A stretch of DNA of 64,000 bases, taken from assembly GCF_000002235.5 (NCBI RefSeq), contig NW_022145610.1, forward strand, positions 249,271-313,270. Direction: 5' to 3'. Origin of the DNA: Strongylocentrotus purpuratus (lineage: Eukaryota; Echinodermata; Echinoidea; Camarodonta; Strongylocentrotidae). Positions 61,901 to 64,000 of this stretch are shown here, piece by piece; within the stretch, counting starts at the first letter, position 1, and the number at the start of each line of letters is the position of its first letter. The notes beneath the pieces are model-generated. The model was given only the letters and a program-made list of their open reading frames with translations, was not told the origin of the DNA and made no database searches. Made by a program: the position numbers and the translations under genes.

Positions 61901-63844
61901 TACCCTATCATGGATCTTCTATCTCTTCAATGTAAAGACACAGTAAGTCACTCGGTACCCTATCAGGGTTCTTATATCTCTTCAATGTAAAGACACAGTA
62001 AGTCACTCGGTACCCTATCAGGGTTCTTATATCTCTTCAATTTAAAGACACAGTAAGTCACTCGGTACCCTGTTGTGGTTCTTATGTCTCTTCAATGTAA
62101 AGACAGAGTAAGTCACTTGGTACCTTATTGTGGTTCTTATGTCTCTTCAATGTAAAGACAGAGTAGGTCACTTGGTACCTTATTGTGGTTCTTATATCTC
62201 TTCAATGTACATGTAGACACAGTCAGTCGGTACCCTATTATGGTTCCAATATCTCTTTAATGTGAAGACACAGTAAGTCACTAGGTACCCTATCATGGTT
62301 CCTCTATCTCTTCAATGTACATGTAGACACAGTCAGTCGGTACCCTATTATGGTTCATATATCTCTTCAATTTAAAGACACAGTAAGTCAGTCGGTACCC
62401 TATCATGGTTCCAGCATCCTTTCAATGTATAGACACAGTAAGACACTTGGTACCTCATGACAACCATTCAGATTAATACCATGTTCGATGTTTTCTTCTT
62501 TCAGGCAAGAGCTTTGGTGCGAGAGATTGCGTGACACACCGCTCTGCGTAACCCATGAAGACAGCACAAGGAATGTATATGTGGGGCTAGCTGATGGGAC
62601 ATTGGCGGTCATGGAGGTAACTGATAAAAATACATGCAGCTGATAGTCTATTAGTGAACATAAAACACTTAATTGACTTACTAATAATAATAATGATAAT
62701 AAAACCGGTGCTTATAAAGCCCTTAACACAAAAATCTCTAAGCGCTAAAATAGCATATTTGGACAATTGACTGCCGCACCACTTGGACAACTGTCTTAGA
62801 TAACTGTTTGTTTGTTTGGGGTGATATCATCTATGTGATGCTTGTTTGTCTGTGTTGGGGATGGGGTGAGGGTATCATAAACAAGCAAACATAACTTGTG
62901 GAAAGGGAACCTTCAGTGTGATGAAAAAATGCCATGAGACGGACATATTTAGAATGTGTTATGAACTACAGTACCATGTAAACCTAGTAGACTTTGTTAT
63001 TTGATATTCAAATGATGTGAATATTTGTTTCAATGTGGGACATATCTCATTGGTTTGTTATGACCTAGAGCTGTATATGTTGTATGTTTACAGGGTATCA
63101 TAGTGTCTCATCCACCTGAAGTGTTCTACCATGCTATTGGAGCGTCTCCTGTTCGATGTATTCAACTCATACCAGACCTCAAGCAGATCTGGTGTGCTTC
63201 AGGCAACTCAGTCAATATCCTCAACACGTAAGAGTTCTTAACATCCTTTTTGTTCAATACTAACTTTTTACTTTTTCATTAATTCTGAATTATGTTTACT
63301 AGCATGTTCAATGATTGATAGTTGTTATATTTTCTTTGTAGTCATACATATGTCCCTCTGTCAAATCATATACATTTCTTTTTTGTTAGTCTTCTCAATT
63401 TAGTTTTAGGACTGCGATTATGGAATATTCTCAATAAAATCTTTCGAACAATAAATGCCATAGCCCTGTGGTTCTAAGATGAGGTCTTGGGTACAAACCA
63501 GATTGGTTGCTGGTAGCCCTGTGGTTTTAGGAAGTTTGTAAATAGCAATGACAACCATTTTCATAGCAAGACATTTCCAATTTTTTTGTTGTGAGAAATT
63601 TAATTCAATTGATTTGCAGCATAAATCTTGTTCTCTTTGACTTGTATCCTGTAGCTCTCTGAATGTACTAGATGGCTTTGAGATGTCTAAGAACCGTAAC
63701 AATCACATTCAGAACATGGAGTTGAGTGATAGAGGAGTTTGGATCAGTATGCGTGGATCATCATTCATAGCTTTATGGGACATTCATTCACTCTCCTGTC
63801 TGTTGATGTATGATACATCATCTGATCAACTACCCATCTACAAG
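11383..63844 (+). CDS. TBC1D2: TBC1D2-like RabGAP with C-terminal beta-propeller, 25 exons, partial
   Basis: The joined exons give 1,176 codons with no stop and consistent phases. Seen: a PH domain (about residues 38-130), an S/T/P-rich linker (130-300), a coiled coil (about 320-490), a TBC domain (about 635-880), a charged helix (882-930) and WD40-like blades (about 967-1176, continuing off the window). The TBC part carries the arginine-finger motif INLDLLR and the glutamine-finger motif GYCQG, so an active GAP is expected. Family knowledge: TBC1D2A/Armus is a Rab7 GAP on endosomes and lysosomes that also binds Rac1 through its coiled coil; that role here is inferred. The coiled coil contains FLNSEV, which resembles the FLNSEI of TBC1D2 proteins. 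The propeller is an unusual addition. Whether the gene is closer to TBC1D2A or TBC1D2B cannot be decided. The 3' end lies outside the window. Confidence 0.88.
11531..13077 (+). other. intron 1
   Basis: It contains a 5'-truncated family B MITE (about 11600-12102) and otherwise AT-rich sequence. No second coding exon is seen. Confidence 0.8.
11600..12102 (-). mobile_element. TTAA-type MITE, family B copy
   Basis: The right end AAGGTTGGATTTCCCTTTAA and about 200 bases before it closely match 35400-35617 (ATCAAAGAGACATTACCGATTCAGCCAATTT-like segment). The left end is ill defined. Confidence 0.7.
13078..13246 (+). CDS. exon 2 (PH domain core)
   Basis: Acceptor CCCATAG, donor GTAAGT, phases 1 to 2. 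It encodes GRWKKRRSWFVLD followed by CYLLYFKS and PLGVIDVKDA. This is the basic beta1-beta2 loop and the strands beta2-beta4 of a PH domain, with the pattern typical of TBC1D2 proteins (W-F-V-x-D, Y-Y-F-K-S, PLG-x-I-D). The KKRR cluster could contact phosphoinositides. Confidence 0.93.
13590..14275 (+). repeat. 64-65 bp tandem array, about 10 copies
   Basis: Units share GTTAGACAAGAAATCTGCTA, TGATGTTTGTTGAAGACTC and ACCTCTT. GTTAGAC recurs at 13653, 13717, 13781, 13845, 13910 and 13975. The array starts about 340 bp after exon 2 and does not contain its donor. Confidence 0.92.
16861..16874. repeat. G homopolymer tract
   Basis: A short run of G in an otherwise AT-rich region. Confidence 0.8.
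17068..17341 (-). mobile_element. tRNA-derived SINE
   Basis: On the minus strand a tRNA-like head starts CATCGTCTAGTGGGTAAG and has a canonical B box, GGTTCGAGTCC (17294-17284). A tRNA-unrelated body follows (TGCCACACTCGACCCAGC, then GAGCGCTATACAAGAACC) and the element ends in an ATT-type tail. Copies are at 26410 and, diverged, at 52960. Confidence 0.85.
18025..18053. repeat. AT dinucleotide microsatellite
   Basis: A pure alternating TA run of about 29 bases. Confidence 0.95.
18879..18911. repeat. ACATGT hexamer run
   Basis: Five or more tandem ACATGT units. The same self-complementary word occurs as pairs or triples at many other places in the window. Confidence 0.9.
19320..19490. repeat. 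pyrimidine tract followed by G39
   Basis: A T/C-rich stretch (19321-19440) leads to 39 consecutive G (19445-19483). The ORF through it is compositional. Confidence 0.92.
22700..22990. repeat. 145-bp tandem duplication with GT microsatellites
   Basis: The segment starting TTATAATTCTTCGTCTCATC (22700 and 22845) occurs twice, each time followed by a GT run and then AAAGGAAATGATTCTACTTG. Confidence 0.92.
23195..23665. repeat. 31-bp minisatellite, about 15 copies
   Basis: The unit is AGGAGGGGATGAAGACGGAA plus AGATGGAACGT. Because 31 is not a multiple of 3, the minus strand stays open in two frames and predicts a 31-residue peptide repeat (FRLHPLLRSIFPSSSPPTF and so on). No start context, splice site or related protein supports translation. 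Confidence 0.95.
23914..24269. mobile_element. TTAA-type MITE, family A, complete
   Basis: It is bounded by TTAA on both sides with inverted ends AGATAAAGACCAGT and ACTGGTCTTTACCT. Internal sequence matches the copies at 45721 and 51920. Confidence 0.9.
24691..25745. repeat. element with 157-bp tandem units and AGGTCA clusters
   Basis: It starts with the palindrome ATGCCTCCGCC..GGCGGAGGCAT-like (24691-24724) and ends in the inverted copy TGGCGGAGGCAT (25708-25719). Between them are about five units of about 157 bp, each with AGGTCAAAGGTCA or ATGTCAAAGGTCA, then GGGTCACAGAGGTCAAC, then ATATCTCAAGAACCA. Copies start at 24894, 25051, 25208, 25367 and 25590. Confidence 0.88.
26410..26645 (-). 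mobile_element. tRNA-derived SINE, second copy
   Basis: Same family as 17068-17341: the minus-strand B-box-like sequence GGTTCAAATCC (26598-26588) and the body with ACTCTCCACCCAGGTG lead to a tail with AGCGCT and ATT repeats. Confidence 0.8.
27425..27500. repeat. short palindromic repeat with CCAGAAGGG ends
   Basis: ATCCAGAAGGGTAGTAAC faces GAGTTAATGCCCTTC. The same family occurs at 28953-29033, about 14290-14355, and in part at about 17045 and 36070. Confidence 0.6.
28953..29033. repeat. short palindromic repeat, clearest copy
   Basis: GTTTGGAGCCAGAAGGGTGT and AATGCCCTTCTGGCTTCAAT form an inverted pair around a loop of about 25 bases. It is likely a miniature foldback element. Confidence 0.7.
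30237..30801. mobile_element. TTAA-type MITE, family B, complete
   Basis: TTAAAGGTAAATCCTACCTT faces AAGGGTTGGATTGCCCTTTAA, with TTAA at both edges. It has about 560 bp of internal sequence shared with 11600-12102 and with the split copy 32834-35617. Confidence 0.88.
31123..31543. mobile_element. TIR element with 9-bp target duplication
   Basis: ATTGTCACT lies at 31123-31131 and again at 31535-31543. Just inside are AGGCGCGTCTTCAT..CTCGAGATTGCCAAATA and its inverted partner. A 9-bp duplication fits Mutator-like elements (inference). There is no coding sequence. Confidence 0.85.
31646..31718 (+). CDS. exon 3 (end of PH domain)
   Basis: Acceptor TTCCAG, donor GTTAGT, phases 2 to 0. It encodes GGKEHILTAENHKSMMQWLT, the last strand and C-terminal helix of the PH domain including its near-invariant Trp. 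It lies 18.4 kb from exon 2, but phase and domain continuity make the join firm. Confidence 0.9.
33071..35286. mobile_element. 2.2 kb foldback element with TA target duplication
   Basis: The outer 280 bases at each end are near-identical inverted copies. They start TGGTGGCCCTGAAGGGACAT and contain many TTCACGATATCGTGAA palindromes, then GACGGGCGCTTCGTAAAC and CAGCCCTAGCTGGGGGAGAC. The interior is a GA-rich array of about eight units of 110-150 bp on the left (33355-34426) and its CT-rich inverse of about three units on the right (34427-34990). TA flanks both ends. There is no transposase; the long Phe/Pro/Ser-rich frames are compositional. Confidence 0.9.
34866..34917. repeat. C homopolymer of about 52
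   Basis: The longest homopolymer in the window, inside the right arm of the foldback element. Shorter G runs occur at 33436-33463 and 34820-34839, and C runs at 33490 and 33627. Confidence 0.95.
36396..36875. mobile_element. TIR element, same family as 31123-31543
   Basis: The ends AGGTCTGTTTTCATCAGC and GCTGATGAGGACAGGCCT are inverted, continuing into TTTGCCAAATAACC / GGTTATTTGGCA. I see no matching target duplication, so one flank may have decayed. Confidence 0.75.
39245..39820. mobile_element. TTAA-type MITE, family C, complete
   Basis: A perfect 25-bp inverted terminus, TTTAAAGGGATAGTTGAGTT and onward (39244-39268), matches 39797-39821 with TTAA at each edge. It has about 530 bp of AT-rich interior and no ORF. 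Confidence 0.93.
40395..41890. mobile_element. 1.47 kb DNA transposon with 11-bp target duplication
   Basis: TGGTTGATGCA (40395-40405) and TGGTTGATGTA (41880-41890) flank an element starting GGGATATGTGAGTTAAATGG and ending in its inverse at 41879. The interior is more GC-rich than its surroundings and holds a minus-strand ORF (41457-41675). Target duplications of 9-11 bp are typical of Mutator-like elements (established); assignment here is inference. No transposase is visible. Confidence 0.88.
41457..41675 (-). pseudogene. 72-codon ORF with degenerate PHD-finger-like end, inside transposon
   Basis: The ORF starts MAAYSRDEYLLGDDLDFL and ends with CTCEIPS..RCSKPERMVKWFHRECVG. The C-x-C, x10, C, x-rich, W-F-H-x-x-C-V-G spacing is that of a PHD zinc finger. 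The residue that should be the fourth Cys is not Cys, and the sequence stops before the last Cys pair. It may be a captured or decayed first exon. Translation is unproven. Confidence 0.4.
44451..44515. repeat. purine-rich GA/GGGA tract
   Basis: GA dinucleotides followed by GGGAG-type repeats, about 220 bp before exon 4. Confidence 0.85.
44732..44806 (+). CDS. exon 4 (linker after PH domain)
   Basis: Acceptor TTATTAG, donor GTAAGT, phase 0 at both ends, 25 codons. It reads EVRDQFITTKKERTVPKSFS, finishing the PH helix and starting a basic, disordered-looking linker. Confidence 0.85.
44807..46166 (+). other. intron 4
   Basis: It contains a complete family A MITE (45721-46096) ending 70 bases before exon 5, and a short TA run near 45240. 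Nothing else is supported. Confidence 0.8.
45721..46096. mobile_element. TTAA-type MITE, family A, complete
   Basis: TTAAAGGTAAAGACCAGTAT faces AACTGGTCTTTACCTTTAA. The internal blocks TTACCAATCATGTGAAAGAA and AATGCAATCGCATGACC are shared with other copies. It lies directly upstream of the exon 5 acceptor. Confidence 0.92.
46167..46449 (+). CDS. exon 5 (Pro/Ser/Thr/Gly-rich linker)
   Basis: Acceptor CTCCAG, donor GTAAGT, phases 0 to 1, 94 codons. The peptide is low in complexity, with recurring TPGAF, APGAI, TPGAE and SPGTP pieces and many S/T-P sites that proline-directed kinases could use (inference). No fold is recognised. Reading frames on the opposite strand here are shadows. Confidence 0.85.
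46570..47007 (+). mobile_element. 3' end of an L2/CR1-type LINE
   Basis: A T-rich 3'UTR-like stretch contains a perfect 11-bp stem, GAGGGGTCCAC (46865-46875) with GTGGACCCCTC (46899-46909). It ends AATAAATTGAATTGAATTG. A 3' hairpin plus a short pentamer tail is typical of these LINEs (established). No reverse transcriptase part remains. Confidence 0.7.
47120..47264 (+). CDS. exon 6 (Ser-rich linker)
   Basis: Acceptor TTTTCAG, donor GTAAGT, phases 1 to 2. It encodes DSPDLSPTSIRSSISITSTD and then acidic/serine sequence ending in SISDKE. It is likely a disordered, phosphorylatable linker. No domain is recognised. Confidence 0.85.
47265..48557 (+). other. intron 6
   Basis: AT-rich, with no repeat or exon that I can define, apart from several ACATGT words and an AAAACAAAAC run just before 48490. 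Confidence 0.6.
48558..48704 (+). CDS. exon 7 (acidic linker into coiled coil)
   Basis: Acceptor GATTACAG, donor GTAAGA, phases 2 to 2. An acidic stretch (EESKTEEDRDGDAEST) leads into the first heptads (LDKETLILRLQAAREEKL), where the coiled coil starts. Confidence 0.88.
48705..49441 (+). other. intron 7
   Basis: It holds the palindromic element at 49166-49337. The rest is AT-rich. Confidence 0.7.
49166..49337. mobile_element. palindromic MITE with ACAGTCAAACCTG ends
   Basis: ACATGATACAGTCAAACCTG faces CAGGTTGGACTGTATCATGT. Inside, AAGGGAAACA occurs twice. A second copy is at 56501-56674. Confidence 0.85.
49442..49576 (+). CDS. exon 8 (coiled coil)
   Basis: Acceptor CTTCCAG, donor GTAAAT, phases 2 to 2. 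It encodes continuous heptads (KLKSAMNRETTYQQMLKKRE, then DKLGQLEQVQHL). Degenerate copies of its 3' end and donor occur in the following intron. Confidence 0.88.
49577..50216 (+). repeat. intron 8 with decayed copies of exon 8 end and donor
   Basis: The exon end GAACAAGTACAACATCTTAG is echoed at about 49670-49695 (ACAGGTACAGCATTTTATCA) and 49803-49830 (GAACAAGGACAGCATCTAAC), each followed by CAGGT. The copies are degenerate and the period irregular. Confidence 0.55.
50217..50381 (+). CDS. exon 9 (coiled coil, FLNSEV motif)
   Basis: Acceptor ATTTTAG, donor GTGAGT, phases 2 to 2. It encodes LLNEEDLKTARRNVLDLQDT and QNVFLNSEVRKQAG. FLNSE followed by a basic helix resembles the conserved segment of TBC1D2 coiled coils and is one of the better family markers here. 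Confidence 0.9.
50770..50902 (+). CDS. exon 10 (end of coiled coil)
   Basis: Acceptor TTTTTAG, donor GTAAGT, phases 2 to 0. It encodes RRITHMDAELSKCKREFIHL, the last heptads, and ends in NIPMKLDWSDA. The last 35 bases plus the donor are tandemly repeated twice in the intron. Confidence 0.88.
50868..51010 (+). repeat. 46-bp tandem repeat of exon 10 end and donor, 3 copies
   Basis: ACATTCCCATGAAGCTAGAC starts at 50871 in the exon and again at 50917 and 50963. Each copy runs through the donor CAGTAAGTCTCTC. Confidence 0.95.
51558..51625 (+). CDS. exon 11 (spacer before TBC domain)
   Basis: Acceptor CCCCCAG, donor GTGAGT, phases 0 to 2. It encodes KYKRFLEMYDSARQKDVTLL, a short helical spacer. 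Its 3' half with the donor is duplicated once, 55 bp downstream. Confidence 0.82.
51597..51710 (+). repeat. 55-bp duplication of exon 11 end and donor
   Basis: AAGATGTTACGCTCCTAGAT in the exon recurs 55 bases later with two changes, followed by CCAAGGTGA and TCTGACAGAT in both copies. The second donor reads GTGATT instead of GTGAGT, so it is weakened. Confidence 0.93.
51920..52271. mobile_element. TTAA-type MITE, family A, complete
   Basis: TTAAAGGTATACACCAGTTT faces AATTGGTCTATACCTTTAA, with shared internal blocks. It ends 113 bases before exon 12. Confidence 0.9.
52385..52505 (+). CDS. exon 12 (pre-TBC region)
   Basis: Acceptor ATTACAG, donor GTATGT, phases 2 to 0. It encodes VAMAEGITDQYGFQQYHNNQ and continues to HLLDRHIQGYSR. 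The 'xYGF' piece resembles the 'EYDxFGF' segment that precedes the TBC domain in TBC1D2 proteins. Confidence 0.82.
52587..52873. mobile_element. foldback MITE with about 60-bp TIRs
   Basis: GGGGGTTGTTTCACAAAGAC faces GTCTTTGTGAAACAACCCCC. The arms continue through AAGATCAACTTTA..GTTGGACTTA and CTATAGCAGGC with few mismatches. The start of another copy is at the window's right edge. Confidence 0.9.
52960..53165 (-). mobile_element. diverged tRNA-SINE copy
   Basis: It shares the order AACCAGGTACTCACATACTC, TGCTTGCCAAAGGAAG and GGACTTGAACCCT (B-box complement) with the SINE at 17068. Head and tail are eroded. Confidence 0.6.
53374..53445 (+). CDS. exon 13 (pre-TBC region)
   Basis: Acceptor TTTACAG, donor GTAGGT, phase 0 at both ends, 24 codons. 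It encodes KESEHRKSWEAYIQKHEHNF and a few more residues. It contains Trp and looks helical. No known domain by itself. Confidence 0.8.
53731..53883 (+). CDS. exon 14 (pre-TBC region)
   Basis: Acceptor TCTCCAG, donor GTAAGA, phase 0, 51 codons. It encodes RYGHYINYKHYSWGTQTFPL, then a basic, serine-containing helix leading to the TBC domain. I do not recognise the Tyr/His-rich part; it may be specific to this lineage. Confidence 0.8.
54045..54149 (+). CDS. exon 15 (TBC domain start)
   Basis: Acceptor TTTTCAG, donor GTAAGC, phase 0, 35 codons. It encodes HNLVYGGVPPEYRSEVWTQL, the classical TBC motif (G-V-P-x-x-x-R-x-x-x-W). Degenerate copies of the exon end and donor fill intron 15. Confidence 0.93.
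54130..54770 (+). repeat. decayed tandem copies of exon 15 end and donor
   Basis: GGCAAGGTAAGCCTACTTCA from the exon 15 junction is echoed at about 54265, 54450, 54617 and 54715, with GTAAGCCTACT, GTGAGCCTACTTCACACTCA or GAGGGCAAGGTATTTCTAGT. CATTGTACACACAA also recurs. The copy near 54590-54625 even keeps GCAGTTTATCGTCAATAG-like exon sequence. Confidence 0.8.
54801..54938 (+). CDS. exon 16 (TBC arginine finger)
   Basis: Acceptor TTTCAG, donor GTAAGT, phase 0, 46 codons. It encodes YRRQINLDLLRTIPHN. I-x-x-D-x-x-R is the TBC motif that supplies the catalytic arginine. The last 45 bases with the donor are repeated downstream with a 53-bp period. Confidence 0.95.
54894..55163 (+). repeat. 53-bp tandem repeat of exon 16 end and donor, 5 copies
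   Basis: ACAATCCCTCATAATACACA starts at 54894 (exon), 54947, 55000, 55052 and 55105, each ending AAAGGGGTAAGTTA. A sixth unit lies at 55551-55605, separated from the array by a MITE. Confidence 0.96.
55164..55554. mobile_element. TTAA-type MITE inserted in the exon 16 repeat array
   Basis: The repeat unit normally reads GTAAGTTAACAATCCC. Here TTAA is duplicated around a family A-like element (AGATAAACTTTAGTACTGGT..ACCAGTACTCAACCTTCTCT), and the unit resumes with TTAACAATCCCCC. Neighbouring units are the empty site. Confidence 0.93.
55669..56174. mobile_element. TIR element with GGTGTCACACAG ends
   Basis: GGTGTCACACAGA and TCTGTGTGACACC bound about 506 bp. Subterminal copies of ATTTTAGTTATCC and GCTGTCTGTCA occur in both halves. 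There is no ORF. Confidence 0.85.
56360..56484 (+). CDS. exon 17 (TBC glutamine finger)
   Basis: Acceptor GTTTAG, donor GTTAGT, phases 0 to 2. It encodes LLEAFCVHNPEIGYCQGMNF and AGMSLLFMDIETAFW. Y-C-Q-G-M-N carries the catalytic glutamine (YxQ motif). The last codon, TGG, is split across the intron. Confidence 0.96.
56501..56674. mobile_element. palindromic MITE, second copy
   Basis: ACAGTCAAACCTGTCTATAA faces GCAGGTTTGACTG, with the same AAGGGAAAC interior as 49166-49337. Confidence 0.85.
57153..57363 (+). CDS. exon 18 (TBC domain, C-terminal lobe)
   Basis: Acceptor ATGTAG, donor GTAAGT, phases 2 to 0. It encodes YFPHNYFDASLIGAQADQYV, a hydrophobic middle, and SFTLNWFLAIYFEVVPFN. The W-F-L near the end and the L-P-x-L-x-x-H-L pattern are typical of TBC domains. 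Confidence 0.95.
57364..57952 (+). other. intron 18
   Basis: It starts with a TTCAATTCAAAGTTTATTCA stretch resembling the complement of a LINE tail. The reading frame that runs from here into exon 19 in another frame is a shadow. Confidence 0.7.
57953..58132 (+). CDS. exon 19 (TBC domain end)
   Basis: Acceptor TCCGTAG, donor GTATAG, phase 0, 60 codons. It encodes LLRIWDCFLLDGLYVLFQFS and a following helix. R-I-W-D-x-F-L-x-x-G is the final conserved TBC block. The donor is a weak match but phase and homology fix it. Confidence 0.93.
58133..58733 (+). other. intron 19
   Basis: It contains an AT-rich segment ending AATAAAATCATTTGAATC (about 58270-58397) that looks like a retrotransposon tail, and a G run (58624-58633). 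Nothing else is supported. Confidence 0.6.
58734..58989 (+). CDS. exon 20 (charged helix after TBC)
   Basis: Acceptor GTTGTAG, donor GTAATC, phases 0 to 1, 85 codons. It encodes VYEEQERARKEFEKQEGL within a long charged helix, like the post-TBC helix of TBC1D2, followed by an S/T/G-rich spacer. If the donor is skipped, the frame runs about 31 codons into the intron and stops at 59084, near an AATAAA at about 59020. A short isoform ending like an ordinary TBC1D2 protein is therefore conceivable. Confidence 0.88.
58990..60095 (+). other. intron 20
   Basis: It opens with CAATTCAATTCAATAAAGGT (probable minus-strand LINE tail, about 59005-59110) and ends with a complete family D MITE (59490-60001). 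Confidence 0.75.
59490..60001. mobile_element. TTAA-type MITE, family D, complete
   Basis: TTAAAGGTAATACAAAGTTT faces CCCAAAACTTTGTATTACCT, then TTAA. The ends are perfect over about 20 bases. There is no ORF. Confidence 0.92.
60096..60187 (+). CDS. exon 21 (start of beta-propeller region)
   Basis: Acceptor CTTACAG, donor GTAGGT, phases 1 to 0. It encodes GGLLVCRGDIRQGWISRVDV, the first strands of a region outside the usual TBC1D2 layout. Confidence 0.8.
60511..60662. mobile_element. small imperfect foldback element
   Basis: ACCTGTTTCACGAAGCC faces AAGTTTTTTGTGAAGCGGGA, and the blocks AATGACAGATGACAAA and TTTGTCACTGATGACA pair inside. About 150 bp. Confidence 0.65.
60717..61455. mobile_element. 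TIR element with TTA target duplication
   Basis: TACCCTTTTCACATCTA and TAGATGTGAAAAGGGTA are perfect inverted ends with TTA outside both. The interior repeats TTAACCCCGGACTAT and has a duplicated GCATGCATGCGTAACGTGAA (61050-61100). It is more GC-rich than the intron around it. A TTA duplication fits PIF/Harbinger elements (inference). Confidence 0.85.
61515..61612 (+). CDS. exon 22 (propeller blade)
   Basis: Acceptor ATGACAG, donor GTAAGT, phases 0 to 2. It encodes VICMSMAGPDCVLLGTLSWF and YLFNVKTQ, a blade pattern with 'V-x-L-G-T' and a closing 'Y-L-F-N'. Its last 50 bases with the donor are amplified into a 55-bp minisatellite. Confidence 0.82.
61566..62455 (+). repeat. 55-bp minisatellite made of exon 22 end and donor, 15 extra copies
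   Basis: CTCGGTACC occurs at 61566 (exon), 61621, 61676 and 61731 and so on at 55-bp steps. Each unit reads TATCATGGTTCCTGTATCTC, TTCAATGTAAAGACACA and then GTAAGTCAC. Most copies keep an intact GTAAGT; a few have GTGAGT, GTAGGT or GTCAGT. Two later units carry an inserted ACATGT. Confidence 0.97.
62505..62616 (+). CDS. exon 23 (propeller blade)
   Basis: Acceptor TTTCAG, donor GTAACT, phases 2 to 0. It encodes RDTPLCVTHEDSTRNVYVGL followed by ADGTLAVME. 'V-x-V-G-L-A-D-G-T-L-A-V' is a strong WD40-like blade signature of the kind found in LRRK, DENND3, ARHGEF10 and JIP propellers. Confidence 0.88.
62683..62760 (-). repeat. SINE tail fragment
   Basis: AATAATAATAATGATAATAA followed by GTGCTTATAAAGCCC and TCTCTAAGCGCT matches the 3' part of the SINE at 26410. 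The tRNA head is missing. Confidence 0.6.
63094..63227 (+). CDS. exon 24 (propeller blade)
   Basis: Acceptor TTTACAG, donor GTAAGA, phases 0 to 2. It encodes SPVRCIQLIPDLKQIWCASG and NSVNILNT, another blade ('I-W-C-A-S-G-N-x-V-N-I-L'). Confidence 0.88.
63655..63844 (+). CDS. exon 25 (propeller blade, last exon in window)
   Basis: Acceptor CCTGTAG, donor GTAAGA, phases 2 to 0. It encodes NHIQNMELSDRGVWISMRGS and FIALWDIHSLSCLLMYD. The 'L-W-D' and the strand before it are typical WD repeat features. A donor follows, so more exons lie off the right edge. Confidence 0.88.
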
Positions 63845-63883
63845 GTAAGAACATGCACTCTATTCTTAGATTGTAATCACTCT

Positions 63884-64000
63884 GGGGAGTGTTTCACAAA
63901 GACTAAGATTGACTTTAAGTTGGACTTTAAGTTGGACTTAACTATAGCAGACTGTTCATGCCACTGTTTGCTCTCACCAATATGATCTTTAGATGATATT
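63884..64000. mobile_element. start of a foldback MITE, cut by the window edge
   Basis: GTGTTTCACAAAGACTAAGA, TTGGACTTAACTATAGCAG and CATGCCACTG match the element at 52587. The segment TTTAAGTTGGAC is duplicated. Confidence 0.75.

Overview
This 64 kb window looks like AT-rich nuclear DNA from an invertebrate animal. Spliced exons carry GT/AG junctions, and they are separated by introns full of short non-autonomous DNA transposons, tRNA-derived SINEs, minisatellites and long G or C homopolymers. An echinoderm, probably a sea urchin, is my best guess. It rests on the texture of the repeats (abundant ACATGTACATGT words, TTAA-flanked MITEs, a tRNA-SINE) and on the gene type, so it is inference. 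No bacterial, organellar or viral genes were seen.

One gene explains all the convincing coding sequence. It lies on the + strand from about 11,383 to beyond the right edge. I joined 25 exons by hand; every splice phase agrees and gives an open product of 1,176 residues, incomplete at the 3' end and possibly at the 5' end. In order the product has a PH domain (exons 1-3), a Ser/Thr/Pro-rich linker (exons 4-6), a coiled coil (exons 7-10), a TBC RabGAP domain with both catalytic fingers intact (exons 15-19), a short charged helix (exon 20) and the beginning of a WD40-like beta-propeller (exons 21-25). PH, coiled coil and TBC is the layout of the TBC1D2 (Armus) family. The C-terminal propeller is not part of the vertebrate TBC1D2 proteins as I know them.

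Layout: 1-11,382 is non-coding and repeat-bearing, with a tandem array running into the exon 1 acceptor. The PH exons are spread over 20 kb, with an 18.4 kb intron 2 and a 13.0 kb intron 3 that hold most of the mobile elements. These include a 2.2 kb foldback element nested in a MITE and a 1.47 kb element with an 11-bp target duplication and a short PHD-finger-like ORF. From 44.7 kb on, exons are dense.

The most unusual pattern is that at least five introns, probably six (8, 10, 11, 15, 16 and 22), begin with tandem copies of the preceding exon's 3' end together with its splice donor. Intron 22 carries 15 such decoy copies. In intron 16 a TTAA-type MITE has landed inside one repeat unit, so the neighbouring units serve as an empty-site control.
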